A DNA stretch of 64,000 nt. Origin: JBBDIP01 sp040880305. GTDB lineage: Bacteria; Bacillota; Sulfobacillia; Fermentithermobacillales; Fermentithermobacillaceae. Both the position numbers and the translations under genes were made by a program. Under the pieces are notes generated by a model. That model saw only the letters and a program-made list of their open reading frames with translations. It did not search any database and had not been told where the DNA came from. The DNA lies in NCBI GenBank assembly GCA_040880305.1, contig JBBDIP010000043.1, positions 1 to 64,000 of the forward strand, in the 5' to 3' direction. Every line of letters starts with the position of its first letter. The stretch's first letter is position 1. Positions 6,930-18,092 of the stretch are shown here, piece by piece.

Positions 6930-9581
6930 GTGGGATCTAAGCTTGTTTACTGGTTCCGGGAGGGCAGCGACAGCATGAAGGCCATACTCGGAGGCAAAGG
7001 CGCGGGCCTTGCCGAGATGACCCGGATTGGTCTACCGGTCCCGCCCGGATTCACGATCACGGCCCAGAACTGCATCGAGTACTACAAGCAGGGAAGGAAG
7101 TTCCCCGAGGGTCTGTGGGAGGACGTCGAGGCCCACGTGAAGGGCCTCGAAAAGGAGACCGCCAAGGCGTTCGGCGGGACCAGCAATCCACTACTGGTTT
7201 CGGTTCGCTCAGGCGCGGCCGTCAGCATGCCCGGCATGATGGACACTATCCTGAACCTCGGCCTCAACGACCAGAGCGTCAAGGGGCTCATCGAGGCTAC
7301 CGGCAACGAGAGATTCGCCCTAGACTGCCAGAGAAGGTTCATGCAGATGTTCGGCGACGTGGTCCTCGAGGTCGGTCACGACAGCTTCGAGCACGTCCTG
7401 GTTGCCCAGCGTGAGACCGAGAAGGCCAAGTACGACTACGAGATATCTCCCGAAGGCTTGAAGAAGGTCATCGACGGTTACCGCAAGGTTGTGAGGGAGA
7501 AAGCCGGGATCGAGTTCCCCGAGAACCCGATGGACCAGCTCCGCATGGCCATTGAGGCTGTGTTCCGCTCCTGGAACAACGAGCGCGCCATCGCCTACCG
7601 CAAGATCAACAAGATCCCCGACGAACTGGGTACCGCCGTCAATGTTCAGATGATGGTGTTCGGCAACATGGGGTTCGATTCAGGGACGGGCGTTATGTTC
7701 ACCAGAAACCCGTCCACCGGCGAGAACGTGCTGTACGGCGAGTACTTGGTCAACGCGCAAGGCGAGGACGTGGTGGCTGGCATCCGGACCCCCAAGCCGA
7801 TCGCCGAGATGCCCATGGACCTGCCCCAGACCTTCGAACAGATAAAGCAGGTCGCCAAGACTTTGGAAGACCACTATCGCGATATGCAGGACATGGAGTT
7901 CACCATCGAACACGGTATACTCTACATGCTGCAGACCCGTACCGGGAAAAGGACTGCTGCGGCGTCTTTGGAGATAGCACGCCAGATGGTTCATGAAGGC
8001 CGCATCAGCAAGGTAGAGGCAGTTAAGAGGGTCAAGCCCGAGGAAGTCTCGCGGATGCTACACAGGGGAGTTGACCCAAACGCCAAGACCGAAGTGGTCG
8101 GCAAGGGTCTGCCCGCATCGCCCGGCGCCGCCATCGGCACTGTGGTGTTTGACTACAAAACCGCCGAGAAGATGGGCCTGGACGGCAAGAAAGTCATCCT
8201 GGTCAGACCCGAGACCAAGCCCGAGGATATGCCCGGCATCATCTACGCCCAGGGCATCCTCACCTCTCGCGGGGGCATGACCTGCCACGCCGCAGTCGTC
8301 GCCCGCGGAATGGGCAAACCGGCCATCGTCGGGTGCGACGCGCTCCACATCGACATCGAGAACCGTAGAGCGACTATCGGCAAGGCCTCGGTCAAAGAAG
8401 GCGACGTAATCTCCATCGACGGCGCCGCCGGTAGCGTCTTCATCGGGGCGGTCCCGCTGGTGGAGCCGAAGGTCAGCGAGGCTTTTGAGGAGATCCTTAA
8501 GTGGGCGGACGAGATCCGTCGTCTTGGAGTCAAGGCAAACGCCGACACCCCCGAAGACGCGAAGAGGGCCCGCGAACTGGGCGCCGGGGGCATCGGCCTC
8601 ACCAGGACCGAGCACATGTTCATGCAGGCTGAGCGGTTGCCCGTGGTGCAGCAGATGATCATGTCCGAGACCGTGGAAGAGCGCAAAGCCGCCCTCGACA
8701 AGCTGCTGCCCATGCAGCAGGGAGACTTCTATGGGATCCTGAAGGCGATGAGGGGCTTCCCCGTCACCATCCGCCTGCTGGACCCGCCGCTTCACGAGTT
8801 CCTGCCGTCCACCGAGGAGCTCGCGGTGAAGCTCGCTGAGATGAAGCACAATGGCGCCTCCGCCCAGGAGATCGCTAAAGTAGAGAAGACTCTCGGCAAG
8901 GCCAGGGAGTTTCATGAGGCCAACCCAATGATGGGTCTGCGTGGATGCCGATTGGGCGTCCTCTGGCCGGAAATCTATGAGATGCAGGCGAGGGCCATTT
9001 TCCAGGCTACCGTGCAGCTCATAAAAGATGGCTTCACCGACGTCGAGCCCGAGGTCATGATCCCCATCGTGGGCATCGACATTGAGCTCGAGGCGAACCG
9101 CGACATGGTCGTCCGGGTAGGCGAAGAGGTCAAGAAGGAGACCGGCATCGACTTCCCGGTCGTCGTTGGCACCATGATAGAGCTGCCCAGGGCCGCCCTG
9201 GTCGCTGATGATATCGCCAAGTACGCCGAGTTCTTCTCCTTCGGGACAAACGACTTGACGCAGATGACATTCGGCTACAGCCGCGACGACGCCGAGGCCA
9301 AGTTCCTCCACGTCTACTTAGAGAAGAAGATCCTTAAGGAGAACCCGTTCCAGGTGCTGGACAGGAGGGGCGTCGGGCAACTCATCAGAATGGCCGTGGA
9401 ACTGGGCCGGAAGACACGTCCCGAACTGGTCATAGGCATCTGCGGCGAGCATGGCGGGGACCCGGATTCCATCGAGTTCTGCCATATCGCAAATCTCAAC
9501 TACGTCTCGTGCTCGCCGTTCCGTGTCCCCGTGGCCAGGCTGGCCGCGGCTCACGCGGCGCTCGACAACCCGGCGAAGTAA
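6930..9581 (+). CDS. ppdK: Pyruvate, phosphate dikinase
   Basis: PPDK reversibly converts pyruvate, ATP and phosphate to PEP, AMP and PPi in the cytoplasm. The 883-residue protein has the N-terminal nucleotide-binding domain (ILGGKGAGLAEMTRIGLPVPPGF), the catalytic-histidine segment GGMTCHAAVVARGMGKPA near residue 455, and the C-terminal PEP/pyruvate barrel with GICGEHGGDP. The start is GTG 6930, 7 bases after AGGAGG. It has its own promoter and is closed by a hairpin. Its presence near the lower glycolysis genes suits organisms that use PPi-linked pyruvate/PEP interconversion. Confidence 0.97.
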   Translation: MGSKLVYWFREGSDSMKAILGGKGAGLAEMTRIGLPVPPGFTITAQNCIEYYKQGRKFPEGLWEDVEAHVKGLEKETAKAFGGTSNPLLVSVRSGAAVSMPGMMDTILNLGLNDQSVKGLIEATGNERFALDCQRRFMQMFGDVVLEVGHDSFEHVLVAQRETEKAKYDYEISPEGLKKVIDGYRKVVREKAGIEFPENPMDQLRMAIEAVFRSWNNERAIAYRKINKIPDELGTAVNVQMMVFGNMGFDSGTGVMFTRNPSTGENVLYGEYLVNAQGEDVVAGIRTPKPIAEMPMDLPQTFEQIKQVAKTLEDHYRDMQDMEFTIEHGILYMLQTRTGKRTAAASLEIARQMVHEGRISKVEAVKRVKPEEVSRMLHRGVDPNAKTEVVGKGLPASPGAAIGTVVFDYKTAEKMGLDGKKVILVRPETKPEDMPGIIYAQGILTSRGGMTCHAAVVARGMGKPAIVGCDALHIDIENRRATIGKASVKEGDVISIDGAAGSVFIGAVPLVEPKVSEAFEEILKWADEIRRLGVKANADTPEDAKRARELGAGGIGLTRTEHMFMQAERLPVVQQMIMSETVEERKAALDKLLPMQQGDFYGILKAMRGFPVTIRLLDPPLHEFLPSTEELAVKLAEMKHNGASAQEIAKVEKTLGKAREFHEANPMMGLRGCRLGVLWPEIYEMQARAIFQATVQLIKDGFTDVEPEVMIPIVGIDIELEANRDMVVRVGEEVKKETGIDFPVVVGTMIELPRAALVADDIAKYAEFFSFGTNDLTQMTFGYSRDDAEAKFLHVYLEKKILKENPFQVLDRRGVGQLIRMAVELGRKTRPELVIGICGEHGGDPDSIEFCHIANLNYVSCSPFRVPVARLAAAHAALDNPAK

Positions 9582-9611
9582 GGCTCTAGCGGGTCACTTG
9601 CGGTCAACAGC

Positions 9612-9646
9612 GGAGGCTCCGGCAGTACCGGCCGGGGCCTCCTTCA
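9612..9646 (+). terminator. Terminator after ppdK
   Basis: GGAGGC at 9612-9617 pairs with GCCTCC at 9637-9642, extended by an inner CCGG/CCGG pairing, and is followed by TTCATT. It sits 30 bases after the ppdK stop and before dgt. Confidence 0.7.
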
Positions 9647-9708
9647 TTCCTGCCGCGCCGTCAGCAAGAAACGGAGGAGATCCGCGCGACACTTCGAATT
9701 AGATATCC

Positions 9709-10716
9709 ATGGACAAAAGCACTACGATCCGGGAACGCACGCTTGAGATAGAGGCATCGACCTTGTCTGTCGGAGCGACTCTCGCGGCCAACTCCAAAGG
9801 CAGAGCCAGGTTTGAGGAAGAATGCTCGGTGAGGACGGTATTTCAGCGAGACAGGGACAGGGTGGTCCACTCCAAGGCGTTCCGGCGTCTGAAGGACAAG
9901 ACCCAGGTTTTCATCGCCCCCGAGGCCGACCACTTCAGGACGCGCCTCACCCACACTCTGGAGGTGTGCCAGGTCGCGCGCACGATCGCGCGGGGGTTGC
10001 GGCTGAACGAGGATCTCACAGAGGCTATCGCCTTGGGGCACGACCTCGGGCACACGCCCTTCGGTCACGCAGGCGAGGACGTCCTGAACCGGCTGCACCC
10101 CGGGGGATTCTCCCACAACGTGCAGTCGCTCCGCGTTGCGGACGTAATAGAGGGTGGCGGGCTGAATCTGACCTGGGAGGTCCGGGATGGCATCCTGAAC
10201 CACCCGTGGAAAGGGAGCCCCGCGACCGCCGAAGGCCGGTGCGTGCAACTGGCCGACAGGATCGCGTACGTGAACCACGACATCGACGACGCGCTAAGGG
10301 GCGGTGTGCTGGACGCGGGCGCTCTGCCGGATGAGGCGCTGCAGGTTTTGGGCTCCACACACGGGCGCAGGATAAACACGCTGGTGACAGCGGTGATCTT
10401 GCAGAGCCTGGAGAAAGGGGCGGTCACCCTAGGAGGGGAACCGCTGCAGGCCCTGGACGTCCTAAGGATCTTCCTGTTTCAACGGGTCTATGTATCGTCT
10501 GCGGCGAAGAAGGAAGAGGACAAGGCCAAAGGGGTTGTGGAGGCCCTGTACTGTCACTTCAGCCAATGCCCCGACGATATGCCCGCAGCCTTCTGCGAAG
10601 ACGCAAGTAATTGCGATGGGGCCCGCGACTACGTGGCGGGAATGACCGATCGTTTCGCAATTGCTCAGTACAAAAGGCTTTTCGTCCCTAAGACTTGGAA
10701 CTACGAGGAGGTCTGA
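9709..10716 (+). CDS. dgt: Deoxyguanosinetriphosphate triphosphohydrolase-like HD protein
   Basis: Family members hydrolyse dNTPs to deoxynucleoside and triphosphate. The 335-residue protein shows the dGTPase pattern: DRDRVVHSKAFRRLKDKTQVF, the HD metal site in RTRLTHTLEVCQVAR and GHDLGHTPFGHAGED, and DRIAYVNHDIDDA later. ATG 9709 is used. It starts the dgt-dnaG-sigA operon, an order common in Bacillota; its TGA at 10714-10716 almost touches the dnaG start. Confidence 0.93.
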   Translation: MDKSTTIRERTLEIEASTLSVGATLAANSKGRARFEEECSVRTVFQRDRDRVVHSKAFRRLKDKTQVFIAPEADHFRTRLTHTLEVCQVARTIARGLRLNEDLTEAIALGHDLGHTPFGHAGEDVLNRLHPGGFSHNVQSLRVADVIEGGGLNLTWEVRDGILNHPWKGSPATAEGRCVQLADRIAYVNHDIDDALRGGVLDAGALPDEALQVLGSTHGRRINTLVTAVILQSLEKGAVTLGGEPLQALDVLRIFLFQRVYVSSAAKKEEDKAKGVVEALYCHFSQCPDDMPAAFCEDASNCDGARDYVAGMTDRFAIAQYKRLFVPKTWNYEEV

Positions 10717-10717
10717 T

Positions 10718-12591
10718 GTGCCCGCCGGATATTTCGGAGACGACGTAATAGAGCAGGTAAGGTCCAGGGTCGACATCGTCGGCCTGGTTTCCGAATACGT
10801 GAAACTCCGCAAGACCGGAAAGAACTACGTGGGGCTGTGTCCCTTCCATGAGGAAAGAACCCCGTCGTTCTCGGTCGACCCGGACAAGCAGCTGTTTTAC
10901 TGCTTCGGCTGCGGCGCCGGCGGCAGCGTCTTCAACTTTCTCATGCGTAAGGACGGGCTTACCTTTCCGGAGGCGGTGAGGACTCTCGCCGAGAGAGCGG
11001 GCGTTACGCTCCCGTCGCCACGCGCTCGTGCAGAGGAAGAGTCAGCCATGAAGGAGAGGCGTCGGCTTCGGTCGTCCCTGGAGTTCGCCCAGAAAAGATA
11101 CCGCGAAATGCTGGATTCTTCACATGGGGCGCAAGCCCGAGAGTACCTTGAGGGGCGCGGGCTCACGCGCGAAACCATAGACAAGTTCGGCTTGGGGTAC
11201 GCGCCGGACGAATGGGAGTTCGTGGCGTCGGCCGGAAGATCGGCGGGGTTCGACAGGGTGGATCTGTTAAAAGCCGGGCTCCTAATCGAGAGGCCCAGCA
11301 GCGGCTACTACGACAGGTTTCGGCACCGCGTGACCTTTCCCATTTGGGACACCGCGGGGGAGCTGGTGGGGTTCGGGGGCAGATCGCTGGGTGACGAGCA
11401 GCCTAAGTACCTGAACTCACCGGATACTCCCCTCTTCCGGAAGGGGAAGGAGCTCTACGCGCTAAACCTGGCCAAGCCCGCCATAAGGCGCGAGAATTCG
11501 GTCTGCGTCATGGAAGGGTACATGGACGTTATCACATCGTTCCAGCATGGAATAGACTATACGGTTGCCGGGATGGGCACCGCCCTTTCCCGGGAACAGG
11601 CCAGGGCGCTTTTGCTCCTCGCAGAGAGAGTCTTTTTGGTGTACGACCAGGATGACGCGGGGAAACGGGCCGCTCGCAGGAGCATAGACGTGTTTCGCGA
11701 GGGGGGCGGCCGCACGTCGGTGGTCGCGTTCCAAGGGGCCAAGGACCCGGATGAGTTCCTCAGGGCGCGCGGCAAGGAATCTTTTGTGGAGATCTTGGGC
11801 AGCGCGCTCCCGGATATCTCCTTCATCTACGAAGAGGCGAGGAAGGTCTACGGGATCGCGGGCATCGAGGCGAAACTCCGGGTCAAGGACGCCATGCTTC
11901 CAGTCCTAGCTGCGCTAACCAGCGAATTTGAGGTTTCCGCCTATCTGGAGGAGATATCCAGAGAAATGGGAGTGCTGAAGGATTCTCTTGCCAAGGATGT
12001 CGAAATGTATAGGCGGAAAACGCGGCAGGCGGCAAAGTATAAGAAGTCTGAAAACAGGGATACTAGCGATTATGACAACCAGTCTTTACCTGGGCAGAGA
12101 ATAACAGACAAGGCTGGGGGCCAGGCAGGAAACCCCTCAAGCAATATCGAAGTAAGTTCGGATCGCAGGAAGGCTGAAGAAGGAGTAATCCGGTGTCTCC
12201 TAGAAGATACAGGACTCAGCACCTGGGCTAAGGAGAACCTTACAGAGGATCATTTTGCGGATCCCCGGTGTCGTGAAGCCCTAAGGGCTCTCGGCCAAGG
12301 TCCGCTTAGTTCGATAGAAGATGAGGGTCTCTCGCAGTGGCTGGCTGAGCTGTGCGCCAGGTCCGCGCCTGTGCCCGATCCCAAGCGCATGTTAGGGGAT
12401 TACCGCAGGAGGCTGGGGGCGCTCCGGCTCGCAGAACTCCAGGATAGGATGATCAGCCTGGAGCGACAGAAGGACGTTGCTGCCCTCGACGAGGTCCGCC
12501 GTGAGTTCCAGGCACTGTTGAAGCAGGTAAAGTCCGTTGGGGACGCGGGCGAGGTGGAGTCACCTCCCGATTTCCCCAGGAGGGAAGATAG

Positions 12592-12595
<4 letters not shown>
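10718..12595 (+). CDS. dnaG: DNA primase
   Basis: DnaG makes RNA primers at the replication fork. It has an N-terminal CHC2 zinc finger (CPFHEERTPSF...FYCFGCGAGG), the RNA polymerase/Toprim core with MEGYMDVI and VYDQDDAGKRAA, and a C-terminal helicase-interaction region. I place the start at GTG 10718, preceded by GAGGAGG inside the end of dgt, giving 625 residues beginning VPAGYFGDDVIEQVRSRVDIV. The linker near 12000-12180 is visibly less GC-rich than its surroundings, as expected for a disordered segment. The stop TGA 12593-12595 overlaps the sigA TTG start. Confidence 0.97.
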
Positions 12596-13707
<1,112 letters not shown>

Positions 13708-13734
13708 CAGAGGCCTAACATGAGATGCTGGCTC

Positions 13735-13760
13735 TAAGCCCTTTCGCGGGGCTTTTTGCT
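13735..13760 (+). terminator. Rho-independent terminator after sigA
   Basis: AAGCCC at 13736-13741 pairs with GGGGCTT at 13748-13754, and the run ends in TTTTT. It closes the dgt-dnaG-sigA operon. Confidence 0.85.
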
Positions 13761-13791
13761 TTCCTCCAGATGCCCCGGCAGCGCGCCCCAG

Positions 13792-13800
13792 TGCTATAAT
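13792..13800 (+). promoter_or_regulatory. Extended -10 promoter for the chromate transporter pair
   Basis: TG-C-TATAAT (TATAAT at 13795-13800) is an extended -10 element; no convincing -35 hexamer lies 17 bp upstream. It is positioned right after the sigA terminator and before the CHR genes. Confidence 0.6.
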
Positions 13801-13843
13801 TCGGATCGCATGCTACCAATCTCTCAGGGGGGTGACTCCCGGT

Positions 13844-14452
13844 TTGGCCGAAAAACAAGTTGGCAAGAAGGCAGCTCCCGCCGCCCTCTCTGCGGCAAGG
13901 CTGCCTGCAGTCTTCTGGAGTTTCTTCAAGATAGGCGCCTTCACGTTCGGCGGCGGCTGGGCGATGATACCGCTTATCCGCAAGGAACTGGTGTCAAAGA
14001 AGAATTGGATAGACGACACGGAATTTGTGGACCTCCTTGCCGTGGCGCAGAGCGCTCCCGGTCCCATCGCCATCAACGTCGCGGTCATCACCGGGTACAA
14101 GGTAAGGAGAATCCCCGGGGCCCTAGTCGCCGCCCTCGGCGCTTCGCTTCCGTCTTTTCTGGTGATCTTGGCCTTCGCAACGGTACTCTTGCGGTGGAAG
14201 GGTTCGCCCGCCGTCGAAGCGGTGTTCAAGGGGATGAGGCCCGCCATCTTCGGCCTCCTGATCTCGGCTGTCTGGCAGGTCGGCAAGTCCTCGATCAGGG
14301 GCAGGGTCGACATAGTCGTGGCGGTAGTCGGAGGCGTCCTTCTCCTGGGACTCGGGCTGAACCCCATAGTGGTGGTGGCGATGGCCGCGGCGGCAGGGGT
14401 CGCCCTTGGCCAGTTTGCCAAGACCGCTTCCGAAAAGCAGGAGGGGGACTGA
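13844..14452 (+). CDS. Chromate transporter family protein, first half of a short-chain CHR pair
   Basis: The protein holds one CHR domain: FFKIGAFTFGGGWAMIPLIRKELV, then AVAQSAPGPIAINVAVITGYKV, and several hydrophobic segments to the C-terminus, so it is an integral membrane protein. Short-chain CHR proteins occur as adjacent pairs that act together; some export chromate, though in many genomes the physiological anion is unknown. I prefer TTG 13844, spaced from AGGGGGG at 13826-13832; GTG 13832 lies on top of that ribosome site. The partner gene starts 6 bases downstream. Confidence 0.85.
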   Translation: MAEKQVGKKAAPAALSAARLPAVFWSFFKIGAFTFGGGWAMIPLIRKELVSKKNWIDDTEFVDLLAVAQSAPGPIAINVAVITGYKVRRIPGALVAALGASLPSFLVILAFATVLLRWKGSPAVEAVFKGMRPAIFGLLISAVWQVGKSSIRGRVDIVVAVVGGVLLLGLGLNPIVVVAMAAAAGVALGQFAKTASEKQEGD

Positions 14453-14458
14453 CATAGG

Positions 14459-14977
14459 ATGCTTCTTCAACTCTTCCTCTCGTTCGCCAAGATAGGCGCC
14501 TTCAGTTTCGGAGGGGGCTACGCAATGATCCCCCTTATCTCCAGAGAAATCGTCCAGGCCAAGGCCTGGCTCTCCATGGAGGAGTTCATAGACGTCATCG
14601 CGCTTTCGCAGGCGACGCCAGGGCCTATCGCCATCAATTCGGCTACCTATGTGGGTTACAAGGTTATGGGGGTTTGGGGGTCCGTGGCTGCCACCGTCGG
14701 CGTGGTCTTCCCGTCCTTCCTCATAATGATGGGTCTGGGATACCTCTTCTTGAAGTATCGCGACGTGGGTTTCGTGAAAGACATATTCAAGGGCATCCGT
14801 CCCGTGGTGGTCGCGCTTATCCTGTCCGCAGCCATATCGGTCGCGTCCACTTCGCTTACAGGCGCGGTGCCGGTCGTGATCGCGTGCCTTGTGATAGGGG
14901 CCATCGTGGGGCTGAACATTGACCCTGTTCTGTTGCTGCTGGGTTCTGGGATCCTCGGGTACTTCCTGTACACGTGA
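14459..14977 (+). CDS. Chromate transporter family protein, second half of the CHR pair
   Basis: This 172-residue membrane protein mirrors the preceding gene: LSFAKIGAFSFGGGYAMIPL, IALSQATPGPIAINSATYVG and VFPSFLIMMGLGYLFLKY. The two proteins probably assemble as inverted halves of one transporter, by analogy with long-chain CHR proteins that fuse both. ATG 14459 follows a GGAGGGGG site in the end of the partner gene. Confidence 0.87.
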   Translation: MLLQLFLSFAKIGAFSFGGGYAMIPLISREIVQAKAWLSMEEFIDVIALSQATPGPIAINSATYVGYKVMGVWGSVAATVGVVFPSFLIMMGLGYLFLKYRDVGFVKDIFKGIRPVVVALILSAAISVASTSLTGAVPVVIACLVIGAIVGLNIDPVLLLLGSGILGYFLYT

Positions 14978-14990
14978 GGAATCTGGTAGA

Positions 14991-14996
14991 TATAAT
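14991..14996 (+). promoter_or_regulatory. Probable -10 element of the glycolytic operon
   Basis: TATAAT at 14991-14996 lies 60 bases before the gap start; the -35 region is weak. Just downstream, GCCAGG and CCTGGC (about 15002-15031) form an imperfect inverted repeat that could bind a central glycolytic regulator. No regulator gene is adjacent. Confidence 0.45.
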
Positions 14997-15056
14997 GTGG
15001 AAGCCAGGAGGAAACCGAAGTCAGCCTGGCCAGCATAATGCGGGAGGTTACATCCA

Positions 15057-16061
15057 ATGGTAAGGGTGGGCATCAACGGCTTTGGCAGCATAGGGCGGCG
15101 TTTTTTGCGTGCCGCGATGGGAAGAGACGACATAACGGTAGTGGCCGTCAACGACCTTACTGACCCTGGAACCCTTGCGCACCTGCTCAAGTACGATACC
15201 AACTACGGGACCCTGCCATCCGAGGTCAAAGCCTCCGAGAAGGGTTTCTCTGTGGATGGGCGCGAAGTCAGGGTGCTAGCTGAGAGGGACCCCGCGAAGC
15301 TACCGTGGAGGGACCTTGGCGTCGACATCGTCCTGGAGTCGACCGGCAGGTTCACTGAGAAGGAGAAGGCGATGGCTCACATCGATCCGGCGGGCGCCAA
15401 GAAGGTCGTGATTTCGGCCCCTGCCAAGGGTGAGGACATAACCGTCGTGATGGGCGTCAATCAGGACAAGTACGATAGCTCCAAGCACAGCGTGATATCC
15501 AACGCATCCTGCACTACCAACGGCCTGGCTCCTGTGGCCAAGGTGCTGGACGACTCGTTCGGCATTGAAGAAGGACTCATGACCACCATCCATTCCTACA
15601 CCAACGATCAGGTAATCCTGGATTTCGCCCACAAGGACCTGCGCAGGGCAAGGGCTGGCGCCCTGAACATAATCCCGACCACCACCGGAGCCGCCAAGGC
15701 TGTCAGCCTGGTATTGCCCCAACTGAAGGGCAGGCTCAACGGAATGGCTTACAGAGTGCCGACGCCTACCGTCTCCGTGGTCGACCTGGTGGTAAAGCTC
15801 AGGAAGACCGCGACCGTCCAGGAGGTCAATAAGGCTTTCGAGGACGCCTCCCAAGGCGCTCTCAAGGGCATCCTCGGGATCAACTACGAGCCCCTAGTCT
15901 CTTCCGACTACAAGGGGATGAACCAGTCCTCGGTGGTCGACGGCCTCTCCACAATGGTCGTTGGTTCTCTCACCAAGGTCGAAGCTTGGTACGACAACGA
16001 GTGGGGATACTGCTGCCGGCTGGTCGACCTCATCTCTTTCATAGCTTCCAAGGGCCTCTAA
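15057..16061 (+). CDS. gap: Glyceraldehyde-3-phosphate dehydrogenase, type I
   Basis: GAPDH oxidises glyceraldehyde-3-phosphate to 1,3-bisphosphoglycerate with NAD. The N-terminus VRVGINGFGSIGRRFLRA is the Rossmann motif; the active-site segment is SNASCTTNGLAPVAKVL (Cys near residue 151) with the catalytic His in TTIHSYTNDQ. The length of 334 is typical. It leads the gap-pgk-tpiA-gpmI-eno-secG run. Confidence 0.97.
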   Translation: MVRVGINGFGSIGRRFLRAAMGRDDITVVAVNDLTDPGTLAHLLKYDTNYGTLPSEVKASEKGFSVDGREVRVLAERDPAKLPWRDLGVDIVLESTGRFTEKEKAMAHIDPAGAKKVVISAPAKGEDITVVMGVNQDKYDSSKHSVISNASCTTNGLAPVAKVLDDSFGIEEGLMTTIHSYTNDQVILDFAHKDLRRARAGALNIIPTTTGAAKAVSLVLPQLKGRLNGMAYRVPTPTVSVVDLVVKLRKTATVQEVNKAFEDASQGALKGILGINYEPLVSSDYKGMNQSSVVDGLSTMVVGSLTKVEAWYDNEWGYCCRLVDLISFIASKGL

Positions 16062-16088
16062 GAGAAGAGGGAAAAGGAGGTGCCAGCT

Positions 16089-17273
16089 GTGGCAAAGTCG
16101 AGCGTCAGAGACGTCCTTGTAAGGGACAAGCGCTGTTTCGTCAGGGTCGACTACAACGTACCGATAAAAGGCGGAAAGATCGGCGACGACACCAGGATAA
16201 AGGCTTCGCTCCCGACGATCACATACCTGGTCGAGCAGGGAGCCAAGGTGATTCTGGCATCTCACTTGGGAAGGCCCGGCGGCAAGGCGGTCGACGATCT
16301 ACGTATGGAACCCATCGCCGCGAGGCTCGCGGAACTCCTGGGGAGGCGCGTTGCCAAGCTTGACGACTGCGTGGGCGACCAAGTTGTCGCCTTTGTCTCG
16401 CGCATGAAGCCGGGAGACGTCGTCCTCTTGGAGAACGTCCGCTTTCACTCGGGCGAGGAGAAGAACGATCCCGAGTTGGCCAGTCAGATGGCCTCTCTTG
16501 CCGACATCTTCGTCAACGACGCCTTCGGCGCCGCCCACAGGGCGCACGCTTCCACGGCGGGTATCGCCGCCTTCATCCCGGCGTACGCCGGGTTCCTGAT
16601 GGAGAAAGAAGTGGCCGCTCTGGGCAGGCTCCTTGAAGAGCCAGGAAGGCCGTTCGCGGCGGTAATCGGCGGGGCCAAGGTCTCAGACAAGCTGAAGGTG
16701 CTGGATAACCTGCTCGACAGGGTGGACGTCCTGCTCATCGGGGGTGGGATGGCCAACACATTCCTCTTGGCCAAAGGCCACAAGGTGGGAAAATCCCTGG
16801 CTGAGCCAGCAATGGCGGGTAGCGCCCGGGACATACTGACCAAGGCGGATAGGGCAGGGAAGGCAGTGCTGTTGCCGACAGATGTCGTGATCGCCACAGC
16901 ACCGGAAATCGGCGCGGCGGTGAGAGTCGTGGCGGTGCAGGCGATCCCCGACGACCAAGCCGTCCTGGATATCGGCCCCCATACCCGTAAGGAGTTCGCG
17001 GATAGGATCCGCGACTCAAAGACCGTGTTTTGGAACGGGCCTATGGGCGTGTTCGAGGTCGAGCCCTTCGGAGCCGGCACCATGGAGATCGCCGCGGCGA
17101 TGGCCGAGGTTTCCGGGTTCACTGTCGTGGGCGGCGGGGACTCTCTGGCTGCCATCGAGATGTCAGGCGTCGCCGGCAAGATCAGCCATCTCTCCACCGG
17201 CGGCGGCGCGTCACTTGAGTTTCTGGAGGGGAGAACCCTTCCGGGGGTGGCGTGCCTCAAAGACAGGCCCTAG
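16089..17273 (+). CDS. pgk: Phosphoglycerate kinase
   Basis: PGK makes ATP from 1,3-bisphosphoglycerate. Family motifs are clear: CFVRVDYNVPIKGGKI, ILASHLGRPGG, LLENVRFHSGEEKND, NDAFGAAHRAHAST, AVIGGAKVSDKL and the C-terminal GGGDSLAAI. I choose GTG 16089 (VAKSSVRDVLV), 8 bases after AAGGAGG at 16073-16079; GTG 16080 sits directly against the ribosome site. The protein is about 394 residues. Confidence 0.96.
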   Translation: MAKSSVRDVLVRDKRCFVRVDYNVPIKGGKIGDDTRIKASLPTITYLVEQGAKVILASHLGRPGGKAVDDLRMEPIAARLAELLGRRVAKLDDCVGDQVVAFVSRMKPGDVVLLENVRFHSGEEKNDPELASQMASLADIFVNDAFGAAHRAHASTAGIAAFIPAYAGFLMEKEVAALGRLLEEPGRPFAAVIGGAKVSDKLKVLDNLLDRVDVLLIGGGMANTFLLAKGHKVGKSLAEPAMAGSARDILTKADRAGKAVLLPTDVVIATAPEIGAAVRVVAVQAIPDDQAVLDIGPHTRKEFADRIRDSKTVFWNGPMGVFEVEPFGAGTMEIAAAMAEVSGFTVVGGGDSLAAIEMSGVAGKISHLSTGGGASLEFLEGRTLPGVACLKDRP

Positions 17274-17306
17274 ACTGCGCAATACATTGTCGGGAGGAAG
17301 ATTCCG

Positions 17307-18092
17307 TTGCGTGTACCGCTCTTGGCCGCGAACTGGAAGATGAACAAGACTATTCCCGACGCCCTGGCCTTCGCCGGGGCGTTCGTACCGCAGATGCTGA
17401 ACGTGACAGGCGGCAACGCTTGGCCCGAGGTGTTGATATGTCCTCCATTCACCGCCATCCCCGCCCTGGCTGCCGCGCTGTCGAGCTACCAGGTGGCGGT
17501 GGGAGCCCAGGACCTCCACTGGCAGGAGAAGGGCGCGTTTACCGGCCAGGTCTCCCCGGTGATGCTCAGGGATGCGGGGTGCTCCTATGCGATCGTGGGG
17601 CACTCGGAGCGCCGGCACCTGCTGGGCGAGACCGATGAGATGGCGCGTAAGAAGGTCCGCTCTGCCCTCGATTTCGGCCTGCGGCCTGTGCTGTGCGTCG
17701 GAGAGACGCTGGAGCAGCGCGAAAAGGGCGATACCTACGAGGTAGTGGAGACCATGACCCGTCAGGGTCTTCTGGCCGCAAAGCGAGACGAGCTTCCGGC
17801 GGTGGTCATCGCCTATGAGCCTGTTTGGGCCATTGGGACAGGTAAGGAGGCAAAGCCGGAAGACGCCAGGGATGTCATCGTCCGCATCAGAGCGACCATC
17901 GATTCCGTCTTCGGGCAAGGAGCGTCTGGCGATGTACGCGTGCTTTACGGTGGGAGCGTCAAGTCTGGCAACATACGTTCTTTCATCGCTCACGACGAGG
18001 TCGATGGGGCGTTGGTCGGCGGCGCGAGCCTTGACCCTGTGGAGTTCGCCAGGATGATCTTTGAATTGAGGAAGGGACGGCCGCAGGCATGA
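17307..18092 (+). CDS. tpiA: Triosephosphate isomerase
   Basis: TIM interconverts DHAP and glyceraldehyde-3-phosphate. It begins VPLLAANWKMNKT, has the catalytic His in CSYAIVGHSERR, the catalytic Glu in VIAYEPVWAIGTGK, and the phosphate-binding LYGGSVKSGN and GALVGGASL. The length of 261 is normal. The start is TTG 17307 after GGGAGGAAG; its end overlaps the gpmI ATG by 4 bases. Confidence 0.96.
   Translation: MRVPLLAANWKMNKTIPDALAFAGAFVPQMLNVTGGNAWPEVLICPPFTAIPALAAALSSYQVAVGAQDLHWQEKGAFTGQVSPVMLRDAGCSYAIVGHSERRHLLGETDEMARKKVRSALDFGLRPVLCVGETLEQREKGDTYEVVETMTRQGLLAAKRDELPAVVIAYEPVWAIGTGKEAKPEDARDVIVRIRATIDSVFGQGASGDVRVLYGGSVKSGNIRSFIAHDEVDGALVGGASLDPVEFARMIFELRKGRPQA

Noticed and set aside
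8058..9311. Long minus-strand frame opposite ppdK
   Set aside because: Shadow frame of G+C-rich coding DNA; no protein motifs and it overlaps a certain gene.
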